A DNA stretch of 64,000 nucleotides from Scilla litardierei (GCA_030789695.1 CM061142.1:156584714-156648713), one strand, 5' to 3'. Counted from the stretch's first letter, positions 22,501 to 34,828 are shown. Translations and numbers: made by a program. Notes: generated from the letters alone by a model not told the origin.

Positions 22501-23574
22501 CAGGCTGAGCAAGTCATCCGCGAAGTACATGAAGGCTTCTGCGGAAACCACCATGGCGGGTGCATCATCGCCCACAAAGTAATGCGCCAAGGATACTACT
22601 GGCCGACGATGATCCGGGATGCGGTACAGTACATCAAGAAATACGAGGCATGCCAGAAGTTCTGCAGGCGAACGACTGCACCTCCGGCCAACCTGATGCC
22701 CATCTTGAGCCCGATCCCCTTCGCCAAGTGGGGGCTCGACATCATGGGGCCGTTCCCAAAGGCCTCCGGGGGAAGGAAATATCTAGTCGTCGCCGTGGAC
22801 TACTTCACGAAATGGGTCGAGGCAGAGCCGCTGGCGCGAATCACGTGGACGGACATGAAGGGCTTCATCTGGCAATCCGTCATATGCCGCTTCGGGATCA
22901 CCCGATCCATTGTCACGGATAATGGAAAGCAGTTCGATTGCGAGGGCTTCCGCGACTTCTGCTCGGGCTGGGGAATCAAACTCCAATTCGCGTCAGTCGC
23001 CCACCCTCAGTGCAACGGGATGGCGGAGGCCGCGAATAAATGTATCTTGAACCCAATGAAGAAGAAGGTCGACGCCGCTCTGGGGGCTTGGGTCGACGAG
23101 CTGCCGGGAATCCTATGGTCTTATCGTACCACCCACAAGGCCTCGACCGGGGAAAGCCCCTTCGTGCTAGCATACGGGTCAGAGGCGGTCGTTCCTGTGG
23201 AAATCGGCGAGGAAACACTCCGGCTAAAGCTCTTCGACGAAGAAAGGAACGGAGAAGGGCTCGGCCTCAGTCTTGAGTTGATAGACGAGGTGCGAGACCG
23301 GGCCCTGACTAGCCTCGTCAAACACAGCCAGAAGATGGCACGGTATTACGACTCCTGGGTGAAACCGCGGACATTCAGGATCGGCGATTTGGTCCTCCGG
23401 GACGCCACCTTCCGCCCCGAGACCGCGCAGCGGGGAAAGCTGGCCGCCAAATGGGAGGGGCCCTACACGGTCATCGATATTGTCGGACCGGCCACGTACA
23501 TCCTGGCTACCCCCGAAGGAAACGAATTGGCCCACCCTTGGAACGCGAAACATCTGCTAAAATTCTACCAATAG
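19573..23574 (+). pseudogene. Tat pol: protease, RT, two RNase H, integrase; two in-frame stops
   Basis: Protease with LIDTGSSCDILF near 19810; RT with FTDLNKVCPKDSFPLPRID and catalytic YIDDM near 20925. TAG at 21052-21054 and a TGA near 21192 interrupt one continuous frame. The frame resumes with the gypsy RNase H (FAELRAYLQSPPLL, EKAAYCLI). At about 21850-22230 follows an archaeal-type RNase H (IHVDGSATGSGTGAGI, NVTEYEAAVNGL, LRADALSKLAS), diagnostic of the Tat group. Integrase has the HHCC region (HHGGCIIAHK, CQKFC) and DDE residues in WGLDIMGPF, VTDNGKQF and AEAANK. The gag-pol junction carries a one-base shift in a C run near 19553-19560. Dead copy, recently so given the low number of lesions. 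Confidence 0.93.
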
Positions 23575-23675
23575 CTGTGAGGTTTTCTTTTTTTTTCGCG
23601 CAGTATGCACATCCACTCGTTTTTCCCCAACATTGTTGTTCCTACACAAGTTTTGCAGTTCGCAAAAACTCCGAA

Positions 23676-24580
23676 CCTCTGGGGCAGGGCCAACCCTAGC
23701 CACCCAAACCAGAGAAGGGCACGGGCCGGGCTTCGTGCCCGCTCCCCCCCCTCTAGACCTCTGGAGCAGGGCCAACCCTAGCCACCCAAACCTGAGAAGG
23801 GCACGGGCCGGGCTACGCGCCCGCTCCCCCCCTCAAGACCTCTGGGGCAGGGCCAACCCTAGCCACCCAAACCAGAGGTGGGCACGGGCCGGGCTACGCG
23901 CCCGCTCCCCCCCTCCAGACCTCTGGGGCAGGGCCAACCCTAGCCACCCAAACCAGAGAAGGGCACGGGCCGGGCTACGCGCCCGCTCCCCCCTCAAGAC
24001 CTCTGGGGCAGGGCCAACCCTAGCCACCCAAACCAGAGAAGGGCACGGGCCGGGCTACGCGCCCGCTCCCCCCCTCCAGACCTCTGGGGCAGGGCCAACC
24101 CTAGCCACCCAAACCAGAGAAGGGCACGGGCCGGGCTACGCGCCCGCTCCCCCCCTCAAGACCTCTGGGGCAGGGCCAACCCTAGCCACCCAAACCAGAG
24201 GTGGGCACGGGCCGGGCTACGCGCCCGCTCCCCCCCTCCAGACCTCTGGGGCAGGGCCAACCCTAGCCACCCAAACCAGAGAAGGGCATGGGCCGGGCTA
24301 CGCGCCCGCTCCCCCCCTCCAGACCTCTGGGGCAGGGCCAACCCTAGCCACCCAAACCAGAGAAGGGCACGGGCCGGGCTACGCGCCCGCTCCCCCCCTC
24401 CAGACCTCTGGGGCAGGGCCAACCCTAGCCACCCAAACCAGAGAAGGGCACGGGCCGGGCTACGCGCCCGCTCCCCCCTCCAGACCTCTGGGGCAGGGCC
24501 AACCCTAGCCACCCAAACCAGAGAAGGGCACGGGCCGGGCTACGCGCCCGCTCCCCCCCTCCAGACCTCTGGGGCAGGGC
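23676..24580. repeat. 81-bp minisatellite, ~11 copies, in Tat 3' region
   Basis: Unit of 80-82 bp starting CCTCTGGGGCAGGGCCAACC, then GCCACCCAAACCAGAG and GGGCACGGGCCGGG. Length varies mainly in a C6-C8 run, and a few units have GAGGTG for GAGAAG. Since 81 is a multiple of 3, long frames stay open on both strands. Variable minisatellites between pol and the 3' LTR are common in Tat/Ogre elements. Confidence 0.95.
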
Positions 24581-27500
24581 TAACCCGAAAGGGACCACGT
24601 ACCCATGACTCTCAGAAAGTCAAAAAGGAACAGGGGCACACGAACCGGGACGAAATGGCATCAGTTCCCGAGTCGGCGGCCCCGATGGGACTCGACGAAA
24701 CGAAAGGACGCTCGAGAAACACGCTACAATTATTAATGCCCTCTAAAAGAGGACCCGTGAGAGCCACCTGGCAAAGGCGGTTTCCCACGGGCGCGAATTC
24801 CAGGAGCCCATTAATAATGCCAACTCAGCGCAATAAATAGGGGAGAAACCGTCAGCGAGATCTCCCTATAAAGACGCCACTCCCCCTCCTGAAAGAAGGA
24901 GAAACCATAAGCGAGATCTCCCTATAAAGACGCCACTCCCCCTTCTGAAAGTAGGAGAACCGGCAGACATGAAAAACCGCCATTTGATCCCCCCACCCAC
25001 CGGGAAACGGGCCGAGATACACCGCCCTAACAAAAGAGAGGTCACCGGCCATCAATGGTTCCCGCCGCCCAGGGCGGCGGTGCCTACATCTCCAGCGCCG
25101 CCAACAGGATATTCCCCTTACAAACGGATCGCCAACTGGATATTCCACTTACACGAGGAAAATCCATCTTTCACGCCTCCGTCCCCTAAACGAGGACGAG
25201 TCGGAGAAAGAATGGCATCCGTTCAAAGCCGACTGGGCGGGCGGGAGCCCCCAGCGCTGGCCGGCCAGTACCTCCCCACCCTCGACCTCCGGCCGAGGAC
25301 CTCGGAAAGGCTGCATCCCCGACAAGCCCAAACGGCGAGTCCTGGCGTGTCAGCTCGCCCATGCACCATCGGGCGCCGAACCCCACTCTCAAACCGAAGC
25401 AGCGAGACACAGGGCGGCGGGGGACGGCCCTATGCTCAAGAACCTCCCCAAGGAGCAAGCCTCAGCAAGACGGCTTCCCTTCTCAGCGCCTCTTCCGGAC
25501 CGAGGAAAACCCTGTCCGCGGAAGGAGATGACGAAGCAACGGAGGGAAGGCGGCACGATCGCCAAAGATACCTCGCAACACTTCAGCACAGAAGGCGACC
25601 AATCACCTCCGCGCCAAGATCGACTCCAGTTATAACGGGCCCGCACGGCCCTCGGTGACTCCTAGATCCGGAGGTCATTAGGCCCATACGGCCGGGTGAG
25701 GACAGCTCTAAAGCCCCTCCCCGAGCCGGATCTGACCCCACAACGGGCGATGAACTAAGAACTCATGTACAAGCTGTAGCTCAGCTCTTACAAATTTAAA
25801 TAAAAACATTCTTCTTTATACGCTCAGATTTTTTCGGAGAAAACCATAGCGGATAGCTATCCACCGGCCACGTGCCGAGCAAGCAACTCGCTACCCCGCC
25901 TAACTGGCGAAGGCCTTCTAGGAAGCCTACGTCCGCAGCTCGAACCCCGCGATACTACGATTGGAGACCGACCCCCCCGCTCCCTGAAAGTCACCGACAC
26001 AGGGAGAGAGGTACCCGGGGGCCCGCCCTGTGTAACAGGTTCGGCCCGAGATCAAATTACGATAGGACGGCGGGTCTCACCCCGCACCCCTTCGCCGACT
26101 CCCCGCCCCGCCCAAAGGCAACACAAGCCGACAACATCCCCTTCCCCCAGACCTCGCGATCTCGGACACAGGAATGTTGGGGGCATAATTAGGAATCGTG
26201 TAACTCCAGCAAGAAGCCAAGTCACGTGACCCGGAACGGACCGGTCACAAGGCTGAGGCCGCGAAATAGGCGCCCAGTCCAGACAGAGTAGCAGCCCTGT
26301 CCCGTCAAATCAGCGACTCAACGCAACGAAAGGACGCTGGGACTACACACCATCAGCAACAACACGCCCCCCGAGAGGCCAGAGTGCCAGATATTGCCAG
26401 GGAAAAGCGATTCCCAAAGCGCGGGATTCCGCAAAGCCCATTAACGGCACTAATCCCCCGCATTACCCAAGAAAAACCCTTCCACAGAATCTCGCTATAA
26501 ATACCCCCCCCACAGAGGTCGGGGTAAAGGAGGAAGAGAGACGTAGGGGATTCCCCTCCCCCCACTCCGGGCATAAAACGGCCCTGAACGCCCCACCGAG
26601 CTACGAAAGAAGGTGACAGCCGCCGACGGACCTCACTTCCCCCGACGATGGGCGTCACAGCCCCGCCACCCCCGACAGGATATTCCCCTTACACGCGGAA
26701 AGCCCCGCCCGCCAGCTTGCCTCCTGCTTGTTACTGTATCAAAAGGCGGGTCCAGACAGCCGTCCGCGTGCCGCAACACCCCAATTAACGCCGTCACCTT
26801 CGGCGATCCCCACAGGGTGTCGGGGGGGAAACCCCCCAACTGCTCTCCCAGCGGCACCGCCACCGCCACCTCGTCCTCGGCCTCCCTGGGGTTCCCCCTC
26901 GGTGCGCGGGGTCCCCGGCAAGGCCGAACTACCCTCCAGCACGACAACAGCGAGGCAGAGCGCGAGGAAGCGATGAAAGGGAAAGGAAGAGGGTCCCCTC
27001 CTACGACCAAGGGTCGCCCCCCCCGAAGGCTAAACCCTCACGACATAAAGGAAGACCGCCCCGACGCAGGGATCTGCTCCTCCCGACGGAGCGAACAACC
27101 AATGAGGATAACCCTCCGTCCCAACCACCGGTTGACCCACATCTTCTAATAGTATTGTAATATCACTTAGACATCCGATAAAGATTGGTGTATAATATTC
27201 CCCCTTTCGGACTCCTCTCTCTAAGCCCAAGCGCACATCAGCGGAAGGGTTCACCGGGCACGGCCCGGCTGAAGCTCCGCGAAAACTACAAGCGCGTCCG
27301 ATGAACTCCTCTCAACAAGAACCCTAGCGTTCTCAAAAAGTCTAGCTCCCCCTAAATCCGACCCAATAACCACCAACAAAGGCACCTCGTCATGGGACAC
27401 CGCCCCGCTTGGCTCACTCTCCGGGAGAGACCTCGCGATCCCGCTATAGCGGGACACACCCCGCAGGACCAGCATCCCCCCTAAGCTTGAATCCAAGCCC

Positions 27501-27588
27501 GGGTAACGTTAAAAGATGGTGTCGCGGTATCGTTACGCCATCCGAGATGAGCCGGGCTTCCGCCTCGCACTCGAATGCCGGGGGCAAT
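24581..27588 (+). other. Tat 3' non-coding region with diverged internal duplications
   Basis: 3 kb with no recognised protein. A 56-bp unit (GAGAAACC...GAGATCTCCCTATAAAG) is repeated twice at 24843-24954. A longer block of roughly 350 bp at 24770-25140 recurs in diverged form at 26380-26705, sharing GAGCCCATTAAT/AAGCCCATTAAC, TATAAA boxes and ACAGGATATTCCCCTTACA. The tail at 27578-27588 (CCGGGGGCAAT) is the polypurine tract before the 3' LTR. Confidence 0.75.
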
Positions 27589-28668
27589 TGTTACGACCTA
27601 AAGATCGTAGGAGCCCGATTCCCGCCCGGATCCGCTAACATACCCCATTAACTCACCATTTCACAAAAGGGCCGCCGCCCCGAAAATCCGGGGCATCATG
27701 GAGACAGGCGCGCCTTGCAGCGCTCCCTGAACCGGCCGAGGAGAACAACCGCAGCCGACCGAGGCGAACAACCGCAGCCGCCCGACACACCGGGGTAGCG
27801 CGCTTGGGGACGCTTGGGTAGCTAGGCCAGGCCTATTGACGGGCGCGGCTGGGCCGGACAACCCCCGATCGGAACGGCCCGTCCGATTCCCGCGAACCGC
27901 GGCGCCTAAAGTGACACAGCCAGACCTTTAGTTCGACGCTAACGACAAACAGCCTAGGATAAGGACACGACTGACACATACGTCACCCGACCGCCTGACA
28001 AAGCACCCCCAGGCGGCTGACCCGTTCGACGGTTAGTGCTTTCGGCCCTGACATCCCGACAAAAGCACCCCTTGGCTGTTGCGCCGCCCGACAGAAGCAG
28101 GTCAGAAACTCATGTTCCCGATGTCCTTGTCCGAAGCTTCCGCTGACACCCGAGCCAGCTCAGTACGCCTAGTCATCACCCGTCAGGTATAAATACCCCC
28201 TCTCCTCTTACGGAAGGGGGGTTGGAAAATTCTCTCTCATCTTCTATTATTCACACACGAGAGCAAAGGTCCTCCATATCTTTGTTCTCCCACCTATAGC
28301 TCATCACGCGAGGCAGACACACAGTTAGTCCGGCCGGCGTGTCTAGCCCCCCTTTTAAGCCCTTTTACTGACTTAGGCATCGGAGGGGCTAATGGTTGAA
28401 CCCCAACCCCGCCCTTCTGACGAGTTGTTCGTGCTGCAGGAGAGCTCACCCCTAGACCAAAGTCAGCGTCAGCCCCCCCGTCGTCCAACCTTCCTCAGCT
28501 GCGTCCGGCGAGATACGACCCCGTGAGCACCACCGGCAACGGATCCAACCTCTTCACCCCACCAATCACTTGTAAAACAGCCTACCTACACCTTCTTCTC
28601 CACATAACCATCGTGCCCTTGGTTCCCCATAATATAAATTCATTGTACGCGAGTTCCACCTCGTAACA
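27589..28668 (+). repeat. 3' LTR of Tat element
   Basis: 1080 bp, near identical to 16497-17543 apart from a 33-bp extra segment and scattered point changes. Ends TCGTAACA, followed by the TSD CTAGG. Confidence 0.95.
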
Positions 28669-30624
28669 CTAGGTATTTTTATAATTTTTAAAAGCTTAAA
28701 ATCAATTTAAAAACTATTTTTCAATTTCTGACGTAATTATTCAAACATTTCTTCTGGGTGCAATCGGTATCGGAAAGTTGCAAATGAACTGTCAAAATGG
28801 CCGTCTCGGAGAGTAATTTAACATATATTTTTATCACTTAGTAGTGTACGTAAAAATATCAAGATACGGATTTTTAAAAGAAAGTAACGTATTTAAAATT
28901 TAGGCTTAAAAATTAATTTTGGAAAAACTAAGCGTCGGATTGAGATGAAACTAGCGCCGTTGGGTCCGAAACATCGTTTCTGATTTTCTGGAGCTATCCG
29001 CTCATTTTTCTGGCCCCTGTATCTTAAGTTATGGGTTTAAACCATTAAACCCTATTTAATAATTAATTAAAAATACGAAAAAACGAAATATTCTTAATAT
29101 TTACAAGTTTGCCCTTGGACAACTCACGCATTCGCCGTTTGTTAACAACGGAGGGGGGCTCGGGCGCTGGCAAACGGAGGCGACGACGGCGAGGGAGGCG
29201 GGGGTGCACGGCGGTCGTCGGATGCGGAGGAGGTGCTCGGGGACGGCGTCGATGTCGAGGCGAGAGCGGCGGAGCAGGCGGAGCGGGCTTCGGGGTTGTG
29301 TTCGACGCGACTGGCGGAGGAAGCGGCGGCGGACTGGTCGAGCAGCACGGCGACGTCCATGGCAGCGAGCGACCGCGTTCCTGTGAGCTGGGCGGTGCTG
29401 CGCTGCCGCTGGGTGACGGAGCACGGGGCCCAGGCAACGTTCGAGGCCAGGGGAGGCGAGGAGGAGCTCGGTGAAGCGGCACTGTGGCGAGGAGGCCTTG
29501 TCGGAGGCGGGGGTGCAGCTCTCGGAGATCACCGGCGGTGAGGTTGAGGAGCTCGGCGGCGTGAGCTCGAGGAGGTCGACGGCGGTTGTCGAAGAGAGGG
29601 CGGTCGGCGGAGGCAGCGGGATCTCGGATGACAGAGGCGGGGGCTTGGTGTCGGTGACGGCGGCGTTGGGCGTGTTTTGCCGTGGGTTGGGCTCGTCGGC
29701 GGCGAACGGCGGTTGCAGCCGTGAGGGCAGTAGCGGAGGGAGATATAGAGGGAGAGAGAGAGAGATAGAGAGAGAGGGTGGGGGCGCGCGGGGTGTTGGG
29801 TTTAAATGAAAACAGAGGGAGAGGAGGGTTGCCTGCGTGTTGCGAGAGTTAGGGGGAGAGAGATTTGCTGAGGGTTTAAAGAGATTAAGGGGGTATTTAT
29901 AGGTGTTTAAGGACTAGTTTTAGTCAAGATTATTAATGGTATTAGGTAGGAATTTGGTAGTGTTAGGTTTAGCTTTAGACTAAAAGTGGAAATTAGACTA
30001 ACCCATGAAACACATGGTCCTTACGGGTAAGTGTTAGGATAATTTAATAGTTAATAGGGTAATTAGTAATTAAGTAAAAAGGTTAAACGTAATTAGTAGA
30101 TAAATACAAAATTACGATTTTGCCCCTACTAGTAAATGTGTCCGAAAAATTACGAAAACATACACACGGGATCGTATCGTCGCGAGGATGGCAAATACGA
30201 AGTCCGTTTCAGGGTTTGAGCTACGGGGATACTAGTTTTTGGCCAAAACGTTTAGAAATCGGGTTTGCGGGTTCTCTATTGAAATGATATCAGAAAATTA
30301 CGAAATTAATGTGAGAAGCCCTAAATGATCATAGGATGTTACTGTAAAAGTTTGAAATCGTTTTGATGATGTTTGAATAGAAAATTAATTCGTTGAATCA
30401 AAACGGTAATTTTGGAAGATGAATTTTAACAGAAATGTTTTGGGTATTTGAGGAAATCTGAAATTGCTGAAATACTTTATAATAAGTCTAGTGCTTCAAA
30501 ATATTTTTATAAGAATTTTTAAAATCCGTTTAAAACTCCTGATCAACCATTACAAAACACAATTAAAAATGAAATTACTTCAAATATTTAGCTTAAATGT
30601 TTTGAAAAAATTCAGGTCGTTACA
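28669..30624 (-). repeat. 5' LTR of long-LTR element, proximal part
   Basis: Continues the LTR after the Tat insertion; collinear with ~10603-12557. On - it starts TGTAACGACCTGAATT at 30624. TATA-like box at 29894-29901, GC-rich block at 29109-29800. Confidence 0.9.
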
Positions 30625-31239
30625 CGAGTATAACAACAACGCTAAAGATTACCCATAAAGCATATGTTGGATACTCGTGGGTAGTATACATGCCCAGGAT
30701 TGTAACCATTTTTCATACGGAGCAACATTCATTTTTTTTCATATTCAAATATTTTGTGCTCAATTTTTACCCATGGCAAGAACACATCATATCCCTTAGA
30801 TTTTTCAGTTATTTTTCATCCTACATTCACTTTCCAATAATTCATAAAAGGATCTCCAATTGTGCAACAATATTCAATGTTTATGGAAGTGAAAGTGTAG
30901 GTGTAGAAATCAAGTTATTCAATTCAACAACCATGTCATGGCTATTTTAGAAAGTCTAACTTGCGCATGTAGCTATAATAATAATACAATGATTTCTACA
31001 AGGATATGCATTCCATTCATTAATACCACTTGAATGATACAGAGGAAAAGATATACAGTAAGCACAATTTTTTTTTGTTTTTTTATCTTTTTCATTTTTT
31101 ATTTTTGTTTTATAATGGACTAAAACAAACTAGGAAGCAAAAAACAAGCACACAAATGAAAAATAAGTCAAGCACATAAAACAAATCTATGAAGGTATGC
31201 ATAAAGTTCAAAGAGGGAAAAATGTACCTTCACATCGTC
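30625..31239. other. AT-rich sequence, nothing recognised
   Basis: Between the long-LTR element and the Sire-like gag. Contains poly-T/poly-A tracts near 31060-31110. It may be further decayed Sire pol on -, but no motif supports that. Confidence 0.5.
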
Positions 31240-32795
31240 GTTTGGCTACGGAACTAAATAATGAAACGTTCATGCCATAGTCCCTCGCCAAATCTCCATC
31301 TTACATACATGGCAGATGTTATGTGTGACATTGGAATCCAATAAAGTCCACTCATGTTAGTCATCAAAGATTTAGGAACCCATATTTGCTTGAATTTCAT
31401 ATTCATGTTCCTAAACTTACAATAATAAGATGTATGACCAACACTAGCTCAAGTAAAGCACTTTGCATACTTGTTTTTGACTTCTGTAGGCACATTGTGA
31501 ATTTTCTTATAATTGGTCTTTTCAACATTTTTCAAACCAAATCCAAGCACACGTCTATTATTGCCATAAAGTTGATTTTCTAGAATAGTATCTAACGATT
31601 GTTTTCCCATAAAAAATTTCTTTAATGACAATTTTAGACTCGTGATTTTGGATTTCAATAATGCATTCTCATTCACAATCAAATTGCATATACTTATAAA
31701 AGCCTTCTTATTGTCATCTTCAGCAATTATTTTTCTTTTCAGTTCATTATTTAGTATGCAAATCTTTTCATTAAGCAATTCGATTTCAGCTTCTATCTTA
31801 ATCACATTTTGCTTATACGTGCTAATTTCGTTCAACAAGGTAGGACAAGTAAGACATTCAACTTTTTCATGCAACCTAGATTTCTCTTTTCCAACAAGTT
31901 AATAGTAGAATCACATGCAACAATTTTCCCTTTTCAGATGAATTTCTAGAAGGATTATATTGGTTAGAATGATTAAAAATTTGTTGCATGTCAGCTCTTC
32001 CTTGAGCAGTCTTGATGTATCTTCTGAACCCTCTGACCTTCAATGCTATCTCCTCCTCCTCATCATTCCTTTGCTAGCTTGAAGAGCTAGTGGTTTTGGA
32101 GCTTTTTCCTTCGCCTCTGGTTTCTCTCTAGCCTCTATATTCTGCAGATCAAGCTCATGGGACATTAAGTTTCCTATCAGGTCCTCCACTCTCATTTGTG
32201 ATAGATCTTTTGCTTCTGGGATGGCTGTGACTTTAGGCCTGAATGAGCATGGCAGCGCCCTTAAGATTTTCCTCACCTGCTTAAGGCTAGAGTATGGCTT
32301 ACCAAGAAAGCAAGACTTGTAGACGATGACCGTGAACCTCGTAAACATCTCTGAAATGGATTCTGATAGAAGCATGCGGAAGCTCTCGTACTCTGTGCAT
32401 AACAAGGCAAGTCTAGACTCCTTCACATGTGACGTTCCCTCATGCGTCACCTCTAGTGTATGCCATATTTCCAGCGCAATTTGATTATGTGAGATACGAT
32501 TAAATTCAGACTTATCTAAAGAGCATATAAGAGCATTCATAGCTTTTCCATTTAAAGAATAAAGTCTCCAATCAACATCATCCCACTTGTCTTCAGGTTT
32601 AAGCATTTCAATGTTCTCAACTTTAATAAACGGTGGCTTATAACCTTTTTCAACTATGTGACAAACTTTATAATCAACAGATATTAAGTAGATTCTCATG
32701 CTAGATTTCTAATAAGCATAATCTACTTCATTAAATTTAGGAGGTCGTGATATGGACTGACCTTCAGCAAAAGCAGAATCAATAGAGTTATTCAT
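31240..32795 (-). pseudogene. Sire-like copia gag, broken
   Basis: The start ATG is at 32795 (MNNSIDSAFAEGQSISRPPKF), and the frame hits TAG near 32711 where the family has Trp. It resumes as MRIYLISVDYKV through the UBN2-type gag core (NALICSLDKSEFNRI, IWHTLEVTHEGTSHVKESR, VRKILRALPCSF), ending near 32046. A second frame (31874-31449) encodes a Glu/Lys/Leu-rich coiled coil and FFMGKQSLDTIL, typical of Sire gag C-termini. After another stop come the remnant of a zinc knuckle (ASVGHTSYYCKF) and KQIWVPKS, near 31450-31370. UBN2 gag forms the particle shell in copia elements. Truncated and dead. Confidence 0.85.
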
Positions 32796-32824
32796 GGTCA
32801 AGTCTAGCCTAGATCCTCTAACCT

Positions 32825-32836
32825 GCTCTGATACCA
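32825..32836 (-). other. primer binding site, initiator Met tRNA type
   Basis: On - TGGTATCAGAGC, the standard copia PBS complementary to tRNA-iMet, two bases inside the LTR end (32839). Confidence 0.92.
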
Positions 32837-32838
32837 CT

Positions 32839-33447
32839 TGTTGGATCTAGATCTAAGCCTAGATGGGGGTGAATAGGATAATAAAAATTCTCGTGCAACC
32901 CACGAGCAATCACAGGCAAGTATAGAAGATTCAGTGTAAATAATAAGCAATCACAGATGCACATCAGATTTACCCTGGTTCGGTCGTTCCCACGACCTAC
33001 GTCCAGCCCCGAAAGCAAATACTAGATTAATAATGTAACAAGTACAACCGTAATAGCTAAAGCACACATGTCTCTACACTCACTAGGCTCTCAGTACCCT
33101 ACTCCACCGGTGTTCAACAAAATTAATCCTAGTATAAGCTCTCACTTGACTAGTCCCAACTATTCAAATCCCTCTTGTTTAGCACCCACTGACAAGACCC
33201 CAAAAGTCACAAATACGGTAAAGTTTTCCCTACAGAGATCAATAAACTAATACACGAATATAAAGAGTAATGAGTTCAGAAAAGCTCAGTTCGTGTCTGT
33301 GTAGTCGTCTTTGTCAATCAGCCCAGGTCAGATCTGAATCTGATAAGTAGTAGCCGTCACGTCCTAAGCAGCTCAAGTTGTGGCTCTGCTTGATGTCTCT
33401 CCTTTATGATGAAACTTGCGGTAATGATGGACTTGGAGCTTGAGCAA
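32839..33447 (-). repeat. Sire-like 5' LTR, PBS-proximal part
   Basis: Starts TGTTGGATC on +. Contains GGGGGTGAATAGG near 32864, a phrase common in Sire/copia LTR ends. It ends at AGCAA, the target site of G1. Confidence 0.82.
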
Positions 33448-33791
33448 TGTCACGACCCGCTTCCCTAAAATGGAGGCGAGACGTGAAAAGGTCCGCACGG
33501 GAGTGGAGCTGTGAAGCCCCAAACCCGATAAGCGTCAATAAAATATAAGCAGGTCCCTGTAACCACAACGGAATAACAATAATAACACAAGGAGAGACTG
33601 AAATAAAATTCACATCTCAAGAATTGTCCAACATCAACATAAGTCCAACATCCAGAAAAGCCACCAGGCTAAAAGAAAAGAGTCTAAGGCCCAGAACAAG
33701 GCCAACAAAAGAAACGACATAACAACAAAGTATAGGTGCTACGCACCGATAACAAAACAACTGTCTAACAAAAGCAAACACAACGAAGACA

Positions 33792-33899
33792 CTAGGACTG
33801 GTCCCCAGTGTCCACGTACTCCCCGTCAAACACAAGCTCGGGCTCGGCGTCAACAAACACCTCGTCCTCAATAAGGTACTCAGGCTCAGGATCTAACAT
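33792..33899 (-). CDS. 35-codon acidic LTR micro-ORF (G1 3' LTR)
   Basis: ATG to TAG, 108 bp, starts MLDPEPEYL and ends VDTGDQS; rich in Asp/Glu with almost no basic residues. It differs from the other three copies by two replacements (V to I, A to V), both transitions of the C-to-T type. Likely decayed at this LTR. Function unknown. Confidence 0.45.
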   Translation of the reverse strand: MLDPEPEYLIEDEVFVDAEPELVFDGEYVDTGDQS

Positions 33900-34135
33900 G
33901 TGTCACCCAAAAGAGTAAAGGGGCACATGTCAGCAAGTCTAAAAGACTTGGGCAAGGAAACTGAAAGTAAGGCAACTAGCAACCTAGCAGTTTTAGTATG
34001 CATGACATGGCAGTTATAACATGAGCGCACAATTAAGACATGGCAAGACAATTTGTACAAGGGAAACAATTAACGGGACAAGGCAAGAGTAGCCAAGCTA
34101 CTAACATTCTCAATCAATTCACATTGTTGTAGGTG

Positions 34136-34275
34136 TTATGCCCTTCGCTGAATGGTACAACATTCAGACCGGTCGGCACTAAACACAAATCACGTTTCAC
34201 GGTTGTTTTGTAGATGTTTGCGCCCTTCGCTGAATGGTAAACATTTCAGACCGATCAGCACCAAACACTACCCCA
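34136..34275. repeat. G1-specific LTR module, two GCTGAATGGTA repeats
   Basis: TGCCCTTCGCTGAATGGTAC and GCGCCCTTCGCTGAATGGTA, ~71 bp apart, each followed by a CATT(T)CAGACCG phrase. G2 LTRs hold a different tandem module at this position. Second copy near 51290-51425. Confidence 0.75.
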
Positions 34276-34828
34276 CCCCAAAGAGTTTACGCCTTACAAC
34301 TGCAGTTGTTGATCAAACAGACTCCCAGTTGAATGGCCGCTTAACCCTCACCCCCCTATACCCACACGTAATGGAGCCTGGGGTCCCCGCACATTGAGCT
34401 CAGCTAGTGAGCCTGGGGTTGCCCCGCACTTGGAGCTCGCATTCTTAGTTCACAATTCAATATATCGAGCGTTGGGGTTAGCAACTCATTATGCCCGCTT
34501 CTGGTCACGAGCCAGGAACACAAGTAGTGTAGCGATGCTACGCAATCACAGAATCACTTAAGGATGCAATGACATGACATTTAAATTGCGTACCGTTAAT
34601 GAAAGTAAACATGACATGGTAATCGTGCAACATGCTATATGCGTTGGAACTAGCTTCGTTGTCAAGCTAGTTCCCCAATTTGCGCCTAGGCGAGTATCAT
34701 TTCGTCGCCTAGCCTCTTTTACGCCTACAACTAGCAAATGGCCTAAACCCTAAGTGGCAAGTTTCACTTGCCTAGCACAGAGGATGACGACCACTTCGTC
34801 ACACGGACGCCAATCTACGGGGAAATCG

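Larger units (their letters stand above)
16497..28668 (+). mobile_element. Tat-lineage Ty3/gypsy retrotransposon, complete but mutated
   Basis: 12,172 bp flanked by the 5-bp duplication CTAGG (16492-16496 and 28669-28673). LTRs begin TGTTACRACC and end TCGTAACA. PBS TGGTGCCGTCTGTGGGA follows the 5' LTR. Order is gag, protease, RT, RNase H, a second archaeal-type RNase H, integrase, then a long 3' region with an 81-bp minisatellite. The double RNase H and this PBS are hallmarks of plant Tat/Ogre/Retand elements. The host site is the 5' LTR of the long-LTR element, and the empty site is visible near 10600. Confidence 0.95.
8795..30624 (-). mobile_element. non-autonomous long-LTR gypsy-type element (LARD-like)
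   Basis: Read on -: 5' LTR 30624-14698 (interrupted by a Tat element), internal 14697-12558, 3' LTR 12557-8795. LTRs of ~3.76 kb start TGTAACGACC and end GGGTCGTTACA. A polypurine run with the phrase CCGAGGACGGAATT precedes the 3' LTR and TTTGGTGGCCCACGCAGGTC follows the 5' LTR. Both signals resemble those of the chromoviruses at 33448-53107. No gag or pol is present in the 2.1-kb interior, so replication must be supplied in trans. Orientation is set by the PPT. No TSD is visible because the left side carries an extra internal piece. Confidence 0.82.

Noticed and set aside
23633..24508. 291-codon frame over the minisatellite as a repeat protein
   Set aside because: Periodicity comes from the 81-bp unit; units of 80 bp break the phase and the reverse strand is also open.
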